A stretch of DNA of 64,000 nt, from positions 806,001 to 870,000 of the forward strand of contig JACCLO010000006.1 of assembly GCA_029448655.1 (NCBI GenBank). Direction: 5' to 3'. The translations under genes and the position numbers were made by a program. Below the pieces are notes generated by a model. It searched no databases. It was not told the DNA's origin and was given only the letters and a program-made list of their open reading frames with translations. How positions within the stretch are numbered: the first letter of the stretch is position 1; each line of letters starts with the position of its first letter. Below are positions 1 to 10,266 of this stretch, piece after piece. The DNA comes from Wolfiporia cocos. Lineage: Eukaryota; Basidiomycota; Agaricomycetes; Polyporales; Phaeolaceae.

Positions 1-979
1 GCGAGCCCTTGGCGGCGCGAGGGGCCTCTTCCCGACTTACCCTCGCGCGATGGCTCCCGGCGGCGCTTCGACGGCCCCCCTTCGCGCGACCCACCCCCTC
101 CCTCCATCTCTGAATCCGCCTCCGACTGGCGCGCCTCCACCCGCGCGCCCGTGCGACCGCCGCCCGAATCTGAATTAAGGCGGCGATCGTTCAGGGAGAG
201 CGCCCCCGAGACTCACTCCGCTGCGGACACGGAGGAGTCGTGGTCGCGCGGGAGCAAGTTCCGCCCTGCCGCACCCCCTGCGGATGGGCCTGGGAACAAG
301 TTTGGGAAACCAAGAGGTGACATGGGACCCCCGAGGGATGCACCGAGCCCCCCGGATGAAGGTGACTGGCGTAGACCAAGGGCTATTTCGCGGAACAGCA
401 CCTCACGTAAGTGTCGAGCCGTGATTTACGGTGAGAATATTAACCGATGCCTTTGACAGCGAGTAACTCGACCCCGCCGACGCCGAATATGGGCCGGCGC
501 AAGCTGGAGCTGCTGCCCCGATCGAGTGGCACTTCGGCAGCACCCTCACCCCTCGCCTCACCAAACCCCTCTACAACAGCGCCCAGCGCTCCTCGCTCGA
601 ACCCGTTCGGTGCTGCCAGGTACGTCACTGCTCTTGTGTCGGTACATTGAAAATCACTATTTTTTTCAGACCTGTTGATGTCACTGCGAAAGAGAAGGCT
701 GTTGAGGAACGTCTCGAGAAGGAGAAGGAGCGCATGCACACGATGTCACGGACAGGCTCTCAGGCCGCCTCGCAGCGTGGCCAGCCGCGTCCTGCCCCGT
801 CAGCGTCGGCTGCGAGTCCAACGTCGCCCACCGCTGAATCTGCGGGCAGCAAGAGTCCCTTGGTGTCTGCGAACGTGCGCCCCTCTTTCAGCTTCGCCAG
901 TGCGGCCGCGGCAGGACGGAAGGCTAGCGACGACGGCGTGCAGGAGGTGACCGAAGGGATCGATGAGGTCCAGATCTAA
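1..979 (+). CDS. TIF3: Translation initiation factor eIF4B, C-terminal part (5' end outside window)
   Basis: Partial gene entering from the left edge; exons 1-406, 460-619 and 670-979 join in phase through two GT-AG introns and end at TAA 977-979. eIF4B is an RNA-binding cofactor of the helicase eIF4A in cap-dependent translation initiation in the cytoplasm. What is seen is the low-complexity C-terminal half: basic/acidic Arg-Asp-Ser-Pro stretches with repeated W-R and SWSRGSKF-type motifs, then the block GRRKLELLPRS, the SNPFGAARPVDVTAKE motif, and an acidic tail ending DEVQI. The LLPRS...NPFGAA-PVD pair is characteristic of fungal eIF4B. The RRM lies upstream and is not visible. It converges on COX12. 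Confidence 0.85.
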
Positions 980-1579
980 AGAAAAAATTGGCGTTGTAGT
1001 GCCTGCACACCTGTCGATGAACTCAAGAAAAAAGCCGGCAGTCCACCTCTTGCTTGGCTACATGATGGTCGTCCTCTTCCAGGGTCTTGGCTGATGCTGT
1101 ATTCCAGTTTGCTGAACTAAATGTCTCTTTTTATTCGTCTTCGTATTTTGTCTTCCACATCCGTACATAGCTGACAACCTTACACCTGTGCTAATCTGCT
1201 GTGCTTTGTACATGCATATGTGATGGAAGTTGTCGGTGTACGTAACATTTTCTTCTTTCATATTGCGACGTAGCGTGCCTAGATGCCATCACTACATCCG
1301 CAGTATTCCTACTCGTCATGATTATCGGTGCAAAGTGCATACGTAGCTCAATAGAGTAGCTATATAATGTATACAGACTTTTTTTCCACCAAAACCGAAC
1401 AGATGCGAGCAGGTGGAACGCGACTATGCGGATCAATTGTCTTCGTTGAGTGTTACTCTCGCCGCACAAGCTCTGGTGACCTCGTTGGCTCAGACCACTG
1501 ATTTGTTTTTACACTCGTCGAAGTTCCTTCAATGTCTTCAGAATACATAGGAACAGTCCACACGAATGCTGTAGTCAAC
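980..1579. other. Convergent intergenic region, eIF4B/COX12 3' sides
   Basis: About 600 bp between the stop codons of two convergent genes. It presumably holds both 3' UTRs. It is AT-richer than the flanking exons, and no ORF with a recognisable product or convincing splice signals was found. Confidence 0.5.
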
Positions 1580-2119
1580 TCAGGGCTCGAGCGAAGCAGG
1601 GAAAGTGCCATTCTCCCTCTGCTCATCCCACTTGGTAATCTGAGCCAGTCGCGCAAGGCCGTCAGTATATCTGCGCACATGCGCATGCATGCAGCACGTA
1701 CCCATTCGTCTGAGGATGAAACAGAGTCAGAATGCATGATTCGTCTGAAAGACATCAAGGGGCTCACTAGGGCATAGCGAGTTGTATGCCCGCTTGAACT
1801 GCTTGCACGGCGCAAATTCCTCGCCCTTGGCGGCAATGCACTTGAAGTAGTCCGTGTAGTTCTGGAAGCTACATAGCACGACGCGTTTCAGGAGCAGCTA
1901 CACGCGCCAACTGCGGAGAGATGTACCAGTGCCTGGTCTGGTTGGTGTTGGGGAAGCGGGCTGTGAGCGATGCGCAGGTCAGGGGCCGGGATGCACAAAC
2001 TCGCGCACTGTGACGTACCGTCGAAGCCGGCCGTCTGCAGGACGTATTTGCTGTGGCGATTGAGCCTCGGGAAACTGCTCTAGAGACCGCACGGGCACGT
2101 ACCTCGAGAGGTCAGACAT
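1580..2119 (-). CDS. COX12: Cytochrome c oxidase subunit 6b (Cox12), six exons
   Basis: Intermembrane-space subunit of respiratory complex IV that helps bridge the dimer. Hand-spliced exons on the minus strand are 2119-2103, 2050-2019, 1960-1927, 1868-1768, 1709-1702 and 1639-1580. They total 252 nt, coding 83 residues, the normal size for the family. The product starts MSDLSSKYVLQTAGFDARFP and carries the CX9C motif CFQNYTDYFKC and the CX10C motif CKQFKRAYNSLC, the twin-cysteine signature of COX6B, followed by CPNEWITKWDEQRENGTFP. All junctions are GT-AG and in phase. Exon 5 is only 8 nt and exon 1 only 17 nt. The start is the first ATG giving the conserved N-terminus. It is divergent from PRP18 with about 210 bp between starts. 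Confidence 0.93.
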
Positions 2120-2331
2120 GGTAGTGCAGCGTGTGTGGTGGAGGGGAGAGGAGGGGAGAGGCAAAGGCAAGTCGAACACACTCGGGAAATGATGGAACGA
2201 CCTCAGCCGCCCGTCGGGCTCGCTCTCTCTCGGTTCGCCTCGGCCTTGTCCGTTACCGCCACCTCCTCCGCCCAGTCCTCATTCAATTTGACCATTGAAG
2301 AGCTCTGTTGACTTGACTATTGACCAACACC

Positions 2332-3691
2332 ATGGACGCATTGAAAGCTGAGATTGCTGTGAAGCGCAAGGCGCTACAGGAAGACCCTGTGCTGGCCGCA
2401 CGACCCACGAAGTACCTGCGCCGCGGTGAGCTCGAGCGGCTCCGGGAAGAACGCGAGCGCAAGGAGAAGGAAGCAAAAGAGAGGGAAGAGCGCGAAGGTC
2501 AGGCAAGGGAGCAAGAGGAGCGAAGGCGGGCATCGGCCGCTGCGAAAGTGAGTGTCTCACTCTCCCATCTCAGAAACAGGCCGAGCTCATGTGCGGCTGG
2601 AGAACAGGCGTCCTCGTCCCGCGCATCGACTGGATCGCCATTCCCCGACAGCGCACGCGCAAGCGCGTCGCCCGTTCCCGAGTCCTCATTCAACATATCC
2701 AACGAGGAGACCATACGTCGACTCCGCGCAAAGGGCCAGCCCATTCGCCTTTTTGGCGAGTCGGACAAGGAGCGGCGTCTGCGTCTGCGTGCTCTTGAAC
2801 TCATCGAGGAAAAGGGTCACGAGAGGCATAGTGGGCAGAACGACTTCAAGAAGGCGCTGGAGGACGTGGAAAACGTCGAACGGTTGATGCGGGACAAGAA
2901 GGTCCAGGAGGAAGCGAAGGACAAGGGGAAGAAGAAGGAGGGTGCAGGAGAAACCGTGGAGGTACTGGACCTTGAGCTCATCAAGACAGACCCAGACAGG
3001 CTCTACCCACTCATCTACTATGCTCTCAAGAGGGCCTTGAAAGAGTGGGAAGAATGGATGGATGAGCGGCCAGGTGCGATTCAGTATTTCGTTTTCGGGT
3101 CCGGCGCACTCATGTGCAATAAAGATAGTATCAAGCAGGCAACACAGGGCAAGCTAGCGGCTGCTACTCAACGACAGTCTGCAGAGTACTTGAAACCTCT
3201 ATTCAAGCTGCTCCGCTCCAGAGTGAGTATCCTTTATTGCAACGGCGACATGTCTTGTGACCATCCGCCTTGTAGTCGCTCCCGTCAGACATGTTGGCAC
3301 GCGTCGCCGAAATTGTGCACTACATGCAGAAACGGCAATATCAGAAAGCTAACGATTCATACCTACGTTTGTCCATCGGAAACGCGCCCTGGCCCATCGG
3401 TGTTACCATGGTTGGGTATGCCTTCTTGCCTTTTACGCGCTCAGGCTCTGATACAATCTCTGGTGTATAGTATCCACGAACGTTCTGCGCGCGAGAAGAT
3501 TTCCGCGGATCAGGTCGCACATGTCTTGAACGATGAGGTTTCACGGAAGTACATACAGAGTCTCAAACGGTGCGTGTTGGTCTTGCTATCACTGTCTCAC
3601 TGCGTCAACTCATTCTCACGTATCCGATAGGCTGTTGACGTTCTCGCAGACGAAGTATCCGCCATACGATGTTACGCAGCTCATGGGATAG
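2332..3691 (+). CDS. PRP18: Pre-mRNA-splicing factor 18
   Basis: U5 snRNP-associated factor acting in the second catalytic step of splicing in the nucleus. The protein starts MDALKAEIAVKRKALQ. It has an Arg/Glu-rich coiled coil, then the PRP4-like/SFM segment (ETIRRLRAKGQPIRLFGES, DKERRLRLR) and the all-helical Prp18 domain (KRALKEWEEWMDERP, GKLAAATQRQSAEYL, the conserved-loop region IGNAPWPIGVTMVG, then HERSAREKI). It ends SQTKYPPYDVTQLMG at TAG 3689-3691. Introns are inferred near 2548-2607, 3222-3275, 3416-3470 and 3570-3630, all GT-AG. The first intron is 60 nt and stop-free, so retention would keep the frame. Start ATG 2332 gives the family N-terminus; an upstream TTG is ignored. Confidence 0.93.
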
Positions 3692-3930
3692 TCGTTGCTG
3701 ACATCTCATTTTTTGCTTTGTTTCTCTTCATTGTAAGCTACTGCGGGGCTTTTTGCTGTGAGACTATTATGTTATTAGTTGCTGAGGTACTGAAGGTTAC
3801 ATCTAAATGCCATACAATATCCAGCTGGAGCCTGACCGGCCGCTGAACGCATATTTGCTACTCAAGCATTGGCCAGCAATTCCCAAGTTCAGATCTTGAG
3901 CAAGGGCCTTGTCCTCGAGGGACATTTCAT

Positions 3931-4830
3931 CTAGGTCAAGGGCAACTGCGTCCATTGACTAACGTTCATTTTCACTAGGTTGGGCAGGGTAGCCAAGAGA
4001 CGCTCCGCTAAGACAGCATGAACCGCCGAAGTTATATGTGAGTCACCTGTCCAGAGTGCACCACACCCATCGGTTGCATCACCGTCGGCGAAGTCAAGTT
4101 CGCATGGATCGTCGAGATCCTCTGAGGAAGAAAATACAACGACGACCGCCTGCGGATTGCGGCTAGAAGTTCAGGTACGTGCGTACATAGCAAAGTGTTC
4201 CACATTTCCAGCCGGTCTTCCATCTCCTCGGATATATCAATAGCTTCATATAAACCGAGCTGGCATACGGGAGAGAAGTGTGTATTGGATAGTAACAGTA
4301 CATATTACCCCATGACTGGTCGATAAGAGGTACACCAATGAAGAGGGAACTACTCACACTAACTGTGACGGATTGTCTATGAGCTGCACTGAAGATCGTT
4401 TCCGCGATGTACTCGAGGTCATCAGAATACGTTCTGCCGCAGTCATTGACACCTAGACACAGCACTGTGTGCATAATTTCGCGCCCATACAGCCCAAGTA
4501 AAAGCGAGTCATAAGTTGTCTCCGCAGAGCTAAGAGCAGAAGAAGACAAGGGCGTGGCATGGGGAGGTAAGAAGACTGCGAGCGGGCTCAAGAGATTGAC
4601 CTCGACAGTTGCACCTGGGACGGCGAAGTTGTGTGCACGCAGACAATACGCGGGATGCGACGTCAGTGAGGATATCTGAATACAAGCTCACAGGACTCGA
4701 CCAGTCGGGGAGTTGCAAGATGGCACACGCACCCACATGTCGCATTCCTTGTTATCGCCGTCATCGTCGCTATCTTCTCGACATTGCTCGCTATTAGAAT
4801 CTCCGTTGTCACGGGTGAATACCAGGCAGC
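3931..4830 (-). pseudogene. SGNH/GDSL-type esterase (CE16-like), apparently frame-broken
   Basis: Minus-strand sequence resembles fungal carbohydrate-esterase family 16 / GDSL hydrolases, secreted enzymes that deacetylate plant cell-wall sugars. Recognisable blocks in order are PAYCLRAHNFAVPGATVEVN (block II glycine region), CLGVNDCGRTYSDDLE (block III GxND), LFIGVPLIDQS, EEMEDRLEMWNTLL, VVVVFSSSEDLDDP and the C-terminal WTGDSHITSAVHAVLAERL, which keeps a D..H catalytic pair and ends at TAG 3933-3931. A 61-nt intron near 4690-4750 joins in phase to an upstream acidic segment containing a GDS triplet. The blocks do not share one frame: a one-base shift is needed at about 4300 (after a run of four G) and another at about 4160. 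No convincing signal peptide or start was found. It is either a decaying gene, a gene with unusual introns, or an assembly error. Confidence 0.5.
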
Positions 4831-5394
4831 AAGTAAGTGAATGCAGCAAAATGTCTCACAGGACAGCTTAATATTCTTTAACGAATTTGTCCGCACTGTT
4901 GAAGACCTGGACGAGCAATAGGACATTAATCTAAAGCAACACATTAGGGATCGCGTATATAACAGCGACAGAAAGATCAAGTACGCAGCATGAGTGCACT
5001 TGCAGTCGATGACTCAGGCCTCTCTTTCTCGCAGAATGCCACAATCGTTTTCTGTGTCATGAAAAACGCCTCACCGTAATTGAATGTTTGCGCTTGAACG
5101 GGTTATCCAACCTGCAAAGGGGTTGTTATCGAATATACCCGTACTTTGATGGAACAGATACGCTTATCGTTCGCCCTGATTTTTGACTTCATACGGGCAA
5201 ATCACGATTATGCACAAGCCCGCGGCTCGCTCGCAAGCTCGACTATGATGCAAAGAGGCGTCAGTTGTAGCTGGGGCCGCGGGACGGGATCAGACGGCTA
5301 AGCGCGAAATCCAGTCAATAGGAAGCGCACGGCCGCGGGCAAGGATATTCGGACTCTGCAGATCGGGTTGCAGTAGTAGTCCTACAGTCTGAAA
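4831..5394. other. Intergenic region upstream of UBA4
   Basis: Between the esterase remnant and the UBA4 start. It may contain the lost or unrecognised 5' end of the esterase gene on the minus strand and the UBA4 promoter on the plus strand. No confident coding segment was seen. Confidence 0.4.
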
Positions 5395-7005
5395 ATGACC
5401 CATAACGCTTCGTCCGCTCAATTGTCTCTAGAGGACTACAGAAGATATGGCAGACAGATGATCCTAAATGGATTCGGTCTTCCAGGTATCCGGCATATCT
5501 GTTACATGGATTGCGGAGAGGTTGCTTAGAAGCATGTACAGGGCAGCTGAAACTGCAGCAGGCCTCGGTCGTTGTCGTCGGCGCAGGTGGCCTGGGCTGT
5601 CCAGCGCTGCAATCCTTGGCGGCTGCAGGCGTAGGTGAGCGGTCGGGCGCAGACAAAGATGCGCTCATTCACTCGGATATATTTGTGCAGGGCGCATAGG
5701 TATCGTGGACCACGACACCATCGAGCTCTCCAACCTCCAACGGCAAATCCTGCATACGGAAAGTCGAGTTGGCACGCCCAAGGCCCTCTCAGCCGCCGCC
5801 GCAATCAAACAGTACGTATCTCAAATCATGTCAAGCACCGGATAGTTGTGAAACACTTCTGCCTCTACAGGATTAACTCGCGCGTCCATGTCGAGACGCA
5901 CGTCACCGCCCTTACCTCCGCGAATGCTATTGCAGTCCTCTCAGGATACGATATCATTCTTGACTGCACGGATAACCTCCCCACGCGCTACCTCCTTTCT
6001 GACACCGCCGTGCGCCTCAACCGACCCCTCATCTCCGGCGCAGCGCAGCAATTCGACGGCCAGCTCTGCACGTACAACCTCCCTCTCAGCTCACACGCGA
6101 GCTGCAGCAGTAGCGCTGGTAGCGGTGAGGAGAAGGATGGCGTGCGGGGCCCATGCTTCCGTTGCCTGTTTCCGAAGCCGCCCGTGCCAGAGATGGTGGG
6201 GTCGTGCGAGGAGCTAGGTGTGCTCGGCGCAGTGACAGGCGTGATCGGAAACCTACAAGCGTTGGAAGCAATTAAGTTATTCACAGGGCTGCATGGTCAG
6301 TGTGTCCCTTTTTATCGTATATAATAGCTTATTGAGGGCTGTGGCAGATAGTAAACCGTCTCTTTTGATTTATTCCGCGCTGAACACACCGCCGTTCCGG
6401 AGCATCAAGTTGCGTGCTCGCAGGGCAACGTGCCCAGCATGTGGGGACGATGGCGCGAAGGTAGGGCAGATTGAGGAGACAGATTATGTCGCATTCTGTG
6501 GCGGCGCGCGCCCGGACTGGGTCTCGCGAGGTCTGATGGTGGAGGGCCGGTCGGATGTCCGCATTCATGCTAAGGTGAATACTACGTGACTGTCACGTCC
6601 CGAAGCTAGCTCCCGAAGCTTGCAAAAGATGCTGACGAGCGTGTAGGAGCTCAAGGATGTGCTAGAGAGTGGAAGAAATGTGCGGATCATCGACGTACGG
6701 CAGCCGACAGAGTTTGGGATTTGTCATCTGCCAGGGTCAACGAGTGCGTCTCTGCTGCCCTTCTCTAGCCTCAGGCTGACTCGCATTACGAAGACATTCC
6801 AATAAAAGAGCTTGTCGCCAACCCCTCTGCGCACCTTGCTTCTGAGGATGAACAGGAGACATATGTCATTTGCCGGCTAGGCAACGACTCGCAGATCGCT
6901 GTCGACGCGTTGCGGGGCGCCGGTGCGGCCGGGGTGATGAAGGATCTTGTCGGCGGCTTGCGAGCATGGGCTCGAGATGTGGACGAGACATTCCCTGTGT
7001 ATTAA
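5395..7005 (+). CDS. UBA4: E1-like adenylyltransferase and sulfurtransferase Uba4 (MOCS3)
   Basis: Activates the ubiquitin-like protein Urm1 by adenylation and thiocarboxylation, for thiolation of tRNA wobble uridine and for protein urmylation in the cytosol. Exons are 5395-5485, 5542-5634, 5700-5811, 5871-6295, 6348-6574, 6647-6743 and 6794-7005, giving 418 residues. The N-terminal ThiF/MoeB domain begins [19 protein letters not shown], has the nucleotide-binding loop [21 protein letters not shown], the zinc CxxC pairs CFRC and CPAC, and the E1 cysteine region [11 protein letters not shown]. The C-terminal rhodanese domain ends with active-site loop CRLGNDS and [23 protein letters not shown] 5395 is the first in-frame Met after a stop; a short upstream exon is not excluded. 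Confidence 0.93.
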
Positions 7006-7232
7006 ATGACCTGCTGGGACATTCAAGTCAAGAATCTACTGTAGCATAGTCAACACTGCCTCAGTAGACCCCAGTTCACGCGAGCGAGAATTACTGGGCA
7101 GTAGCCGGAGCGCGATACTGCGGGGACATCTCAGTCACAATAGATTGCGCAGCTCATGGGGAGGTGATTTATGAGTGCAGACAGCAAGATACATGTGTAC
7201 ATGCGATGAATGTGCAGATGGCAATGCATAGG

Positions 7233-7762
7233 TTACACCGAGTCCCGTTCGTTGAGGCGCTCTTTGCTGACGCGTGCAATGTACACTTTGCTGACAAGGT
7301 TGACTGTGGCGGGCGTGAGTGGTGGTGAGCACGGGTTCCACAAGAGAAACTCACAGGCCTCCATATAGCGGTCCAAACAGCGTGATAAGCATGTCTGGAG
7401 AAGGCAATGTTACCAGAGATCAGTTTTGCAGTCAGATGACAGTACGTGCCTCCTCTGAGCCCGAGAGGGACGTGGAGGGCTTGGTGACGCATTTTGCGAA
7501 GCACTTCTCGTTCGTTTTCTACAGCGGACATTTGCGACGACATGGAAGCCTGCTTACGAAATATATGAAGGACTGAGACTTACGTTCATGAGCTCCTGGG
7601 CATTCGCAAGCGCGAGTTCGCTCCGGATCTGGCTCATAACGGCCTCCTTGCGCGCGGCCATGTCTGCGCCATCGTCACGCCGTCAATACTGTGCTGCAGT
7701 TGTACAAGCGACGTACCGGCAGGAGAAGAGGGCGCGCTCGAGGAACCGAACAAGCTAGACAT
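7233..7762 (-). CDS. TIM13: Mitochondrial import inner membrane translocase subunit Tim13
   Basis: Small TIM chaperone that escorts hydrophobic precursors across the intermembrane space in a complex with Tim8. The spliced product is about 101 residues, starting MSSLFGSSSAPSSPADMAARK and ending RVSKERLNERDSV (TAA 7235-7233). The twin CX3C motifs are CFAKC and CLSRC, spaced as in the family, with KPSTSLSGSEE between them and LDRYMEAFNLVSKVY after. Four introns are needed. The one at 7395-7449 begins with GC instead of GT (exon GAG, then GCACGT) and ends CAG, and only this choice keeps the conserved SEE-TCLSRC junction in frame. It is divergent from JJJ1 with 200 bp between starts. Confidence 0.92.
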
Positions 7763-7962
7763 GGCTGCTGCAGGGGTGTTTTGACTGTACAACCTCCGAG
7801 CTGTGGAGGTACTTGACGGTGGCGGGCGCGTCTCGGGCCTCGGCGGCCACTCCGCGAGCCAGAAAATACTGGGTCACGTGCAACGGGGTGGCCCGCTCTA
7901 TCAAACGATCACTCGCAGCTGCGTGCAAGGTGCCCTGAGTCTGCCTTGGATCTGAACACTGG

Positions 7963-10062
7963 ATGGGTAACCGCGAGTCAACCGCAGGCCCCGATGCCGA
8001 AGAGATCGTGCCCGGCGGAGTTCCAGATTACTATGCGCTGCTTGAGGTGGACGAGTCGGCTACGGCGGACGAGATCAGGGTAAGTATGCACGGCTTACAC
8101 CTATCCCTGACCATTCACCATGATACTCGCGATCAGCGGTCGTTTCGGAGGCTGGCGCTAGCCCACCACCCCGACAAGAACGTGAACGATGTCGAGGGCG
8201 CGACCAAGCGCTTCGCGGCCATACAGCAAGCATACGAAGTCTTGAGCGACGAACAAGTGAGCTTTCTCGATTCATCCACCTCCTACGTAGGCTCATGCGC
8301 CATGCACACAAGTAGGAGAGGGCTTGGTACGATAGCCATCGAGCGTCCCTCGTTCCCGAGCCGGACGCCCAGACCGTCTTCGAGGACATCAAGAAGGGCG
8401 CCCCACCCTCCCGTGCGCGCAATCGCGGGCTCACCGCCCGACACCTCACGCGATTCTTCGACCAATCAGTCTACACCGGGACCGACGATGGGCCCGATGT
8501 GCGTATCCTAATGTATACGCACCCATTGTGCCTGCTCACCTGCATTCATGCCGCTGCAGGGCTTTTTCACGATATATCGCAATCTATTCGACCGACTCGC
8601 AGCAGAGGAGTCTCAGTGGGTCAACAACGTGCCTTTCCCATCGTTCGGCGACTCGACATGGCCGTGGGTGCCTGTTTCGAAAAGCGAGCAGGCCAGAGCG
8701 GCACGGACGTTCTATCATTATTGGATGAACTTTGCGTCGTACAAAGACTTCAGCTGGGAAGATAAATGGAATGTAATGGAGGCACCTGATCGCCGAATTC
8801 GAAGGTACAGTTGTATGTGCCGTGATGCTATTACGCATGAACTCATCCCATGCATCTTACGCATCGAATCGGCAGACAAATGGAACGCGAGAACAACAAA
8901 ACGCGCGAGGATGCTCGCAAAGAATATAACGAGACAGTTAGAGTACGTCCTTTGCCCCATACCCTAACAATAGCGGCCTAGCATTTCCCCAGTCCCTAGC
9001 CACGTTTGTCCGCAAGCGCGACCCGCGCTACAAAGCACACCTCAAATCACAAACCTCCAGCAGCTCCACACCCCACGGAGGCCTCCAGTCCCCCGCGACC
9101 ACTTCCGCCCCCTCCGCCCCCACCCCCACCCCCAAACCTGTTTTCGTCGCCCAACCCTGGCAGACGTCGGCACAGGATCAGCATTTCGACACGGATGCGG
9201 ACCTGGAATGGGCCGCAGCAGAGGGTGCTGGCGCGGAGGAGTGGGAGTGCGTCGCGTGCGGAAAGAGCTTCCGGAGCGAGGCTGCATGGGCGAGCCACGA
9301 GCGGAGCAAGAAGCACTTGAAGGCGGTGGAGATGTTGAGGAGACAGATGAGGAAGGAGGAGGAAGAGCTCGAGCTGAGTGGCGGGACACAGGAATGGCGA
9401 GAAGGAGGAGAGGAAGGAGAAGGAGAAGGAGAGGATGCGCAAGGGGAAGCGGCGGGTGACGAGTTGTCGGAGTTAGCAGATGCGGAGAACGTTGAAGAGA
9501 CACCAAAGGTACCAAGCTTACCCGAGCAAGCCGTACAGGAGCTAGTGTCTGAGGAGGCGGACGAGACCTATCGGCAACCGACCCGGAGGAAGGGTAAGAA
9601 GAAGTCGCGCGAGCCATCACCTGAAGCTCTCCTCAGATCGGAAAGAAAGGCGCGAGATAGTACGCGTAATAGTTCAGATACCGAGTCGGTGCAGCGGGGT
9701 TCGACTCCTCGGGACAGCCTCGAGCACAGTCAGGGCATGGGACCCAGCGATGACGAGGTGGAAAAGCCAGCACAGCCGGAGATGTCGAAGCGCGACAAGC
9801 GACGGGCACGGGAGGCCAGGAAAGCAGCAAGGGAAGAGCAAGCGCAGTTGTCCGCAACGGTATGTGTATCATTGACCTCGAGTCCGATGACTATCTGACT
9901 TAGTACATGATTGGTGAGCAACAATGCAACGTCTGTAAGGCAGTTTTTGACAGCCGGACAAAGTTGTTTGCGCACATCAAGTCGACTGGACATGCATTAG
10001 TGGAACCCGCCGACAGAGTCACAAGCCAAAGTGGCAAGAAGGGGAAGAAAGGGAAAAGGTGA
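7963..10062 (+). CDS. JJJ1: J-domain protein Jjj1 / DNAJC21-like, ribosome biogenesis co-chaperone
   Basis: Cytosolic Hsp70 co-chaperone for late 60S ribosomal subunit maturation (recycling of export factors). After a short N-terminus the J domain reads PDYYALLEVDESATADEIR, then RRLALAHHPDKN with the HPD tripeptide. It is followed by the family-specific segment (FFTIYRNLFDRLAAEE, WPWVPVSKSEQARAARTFY, FASYKDFSWEDKW), a C2H2 finger (CVACGKSFRSEAAWASH, then H), an acidic and Lys-rich region, and a second C2H2 finger at the C-terminus (CNVCKAVFDSRTKLFAH). The tail is lysine-rich, GKKGKKGKR, ending TGA 10060-10062. At least five short introns lie at about 8080-8137, 8255-8316, 8500-8560, 8804-8876, 8942-8995 and 9860-9902. 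Two C2H2 fingers plus the J domain are diagnostic. Confidence 0.92.
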
Positions 10063-10266
10063 CATAAGGGAGCATTCCTAATCCCTAGATCGATAGGAAG
10101 TTTGAAGAGCCGGTGTAGAGCACAATATTGCTATTGTTACAGTCCATAGTACATTGTACAGATTGCCACTGGCGGTGGAGTTGGCGGCATCAATGTCCAG
10201 GACCCAGGTCGCAGAATAAAGCAGATGAGGTATACCACTTCTCTCTTCTCTTACGGGCCTGCTGTC

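Noticed and set aside
9042..9620. 192-codon minus-strand frame opposite JJJ1
   Set aside because: Low-complexity Pro/Leu/Ser shadow of the Glu/Arg-rich JJJ1 exon, which is supported by its zinc finger.
9690..9715. B-box-like GGTTCGACTCC, possible tRNA gene
   Set aside because: It lies inside the JJJ1 coding sequence with no matching A box, acceptor stem or terminator.
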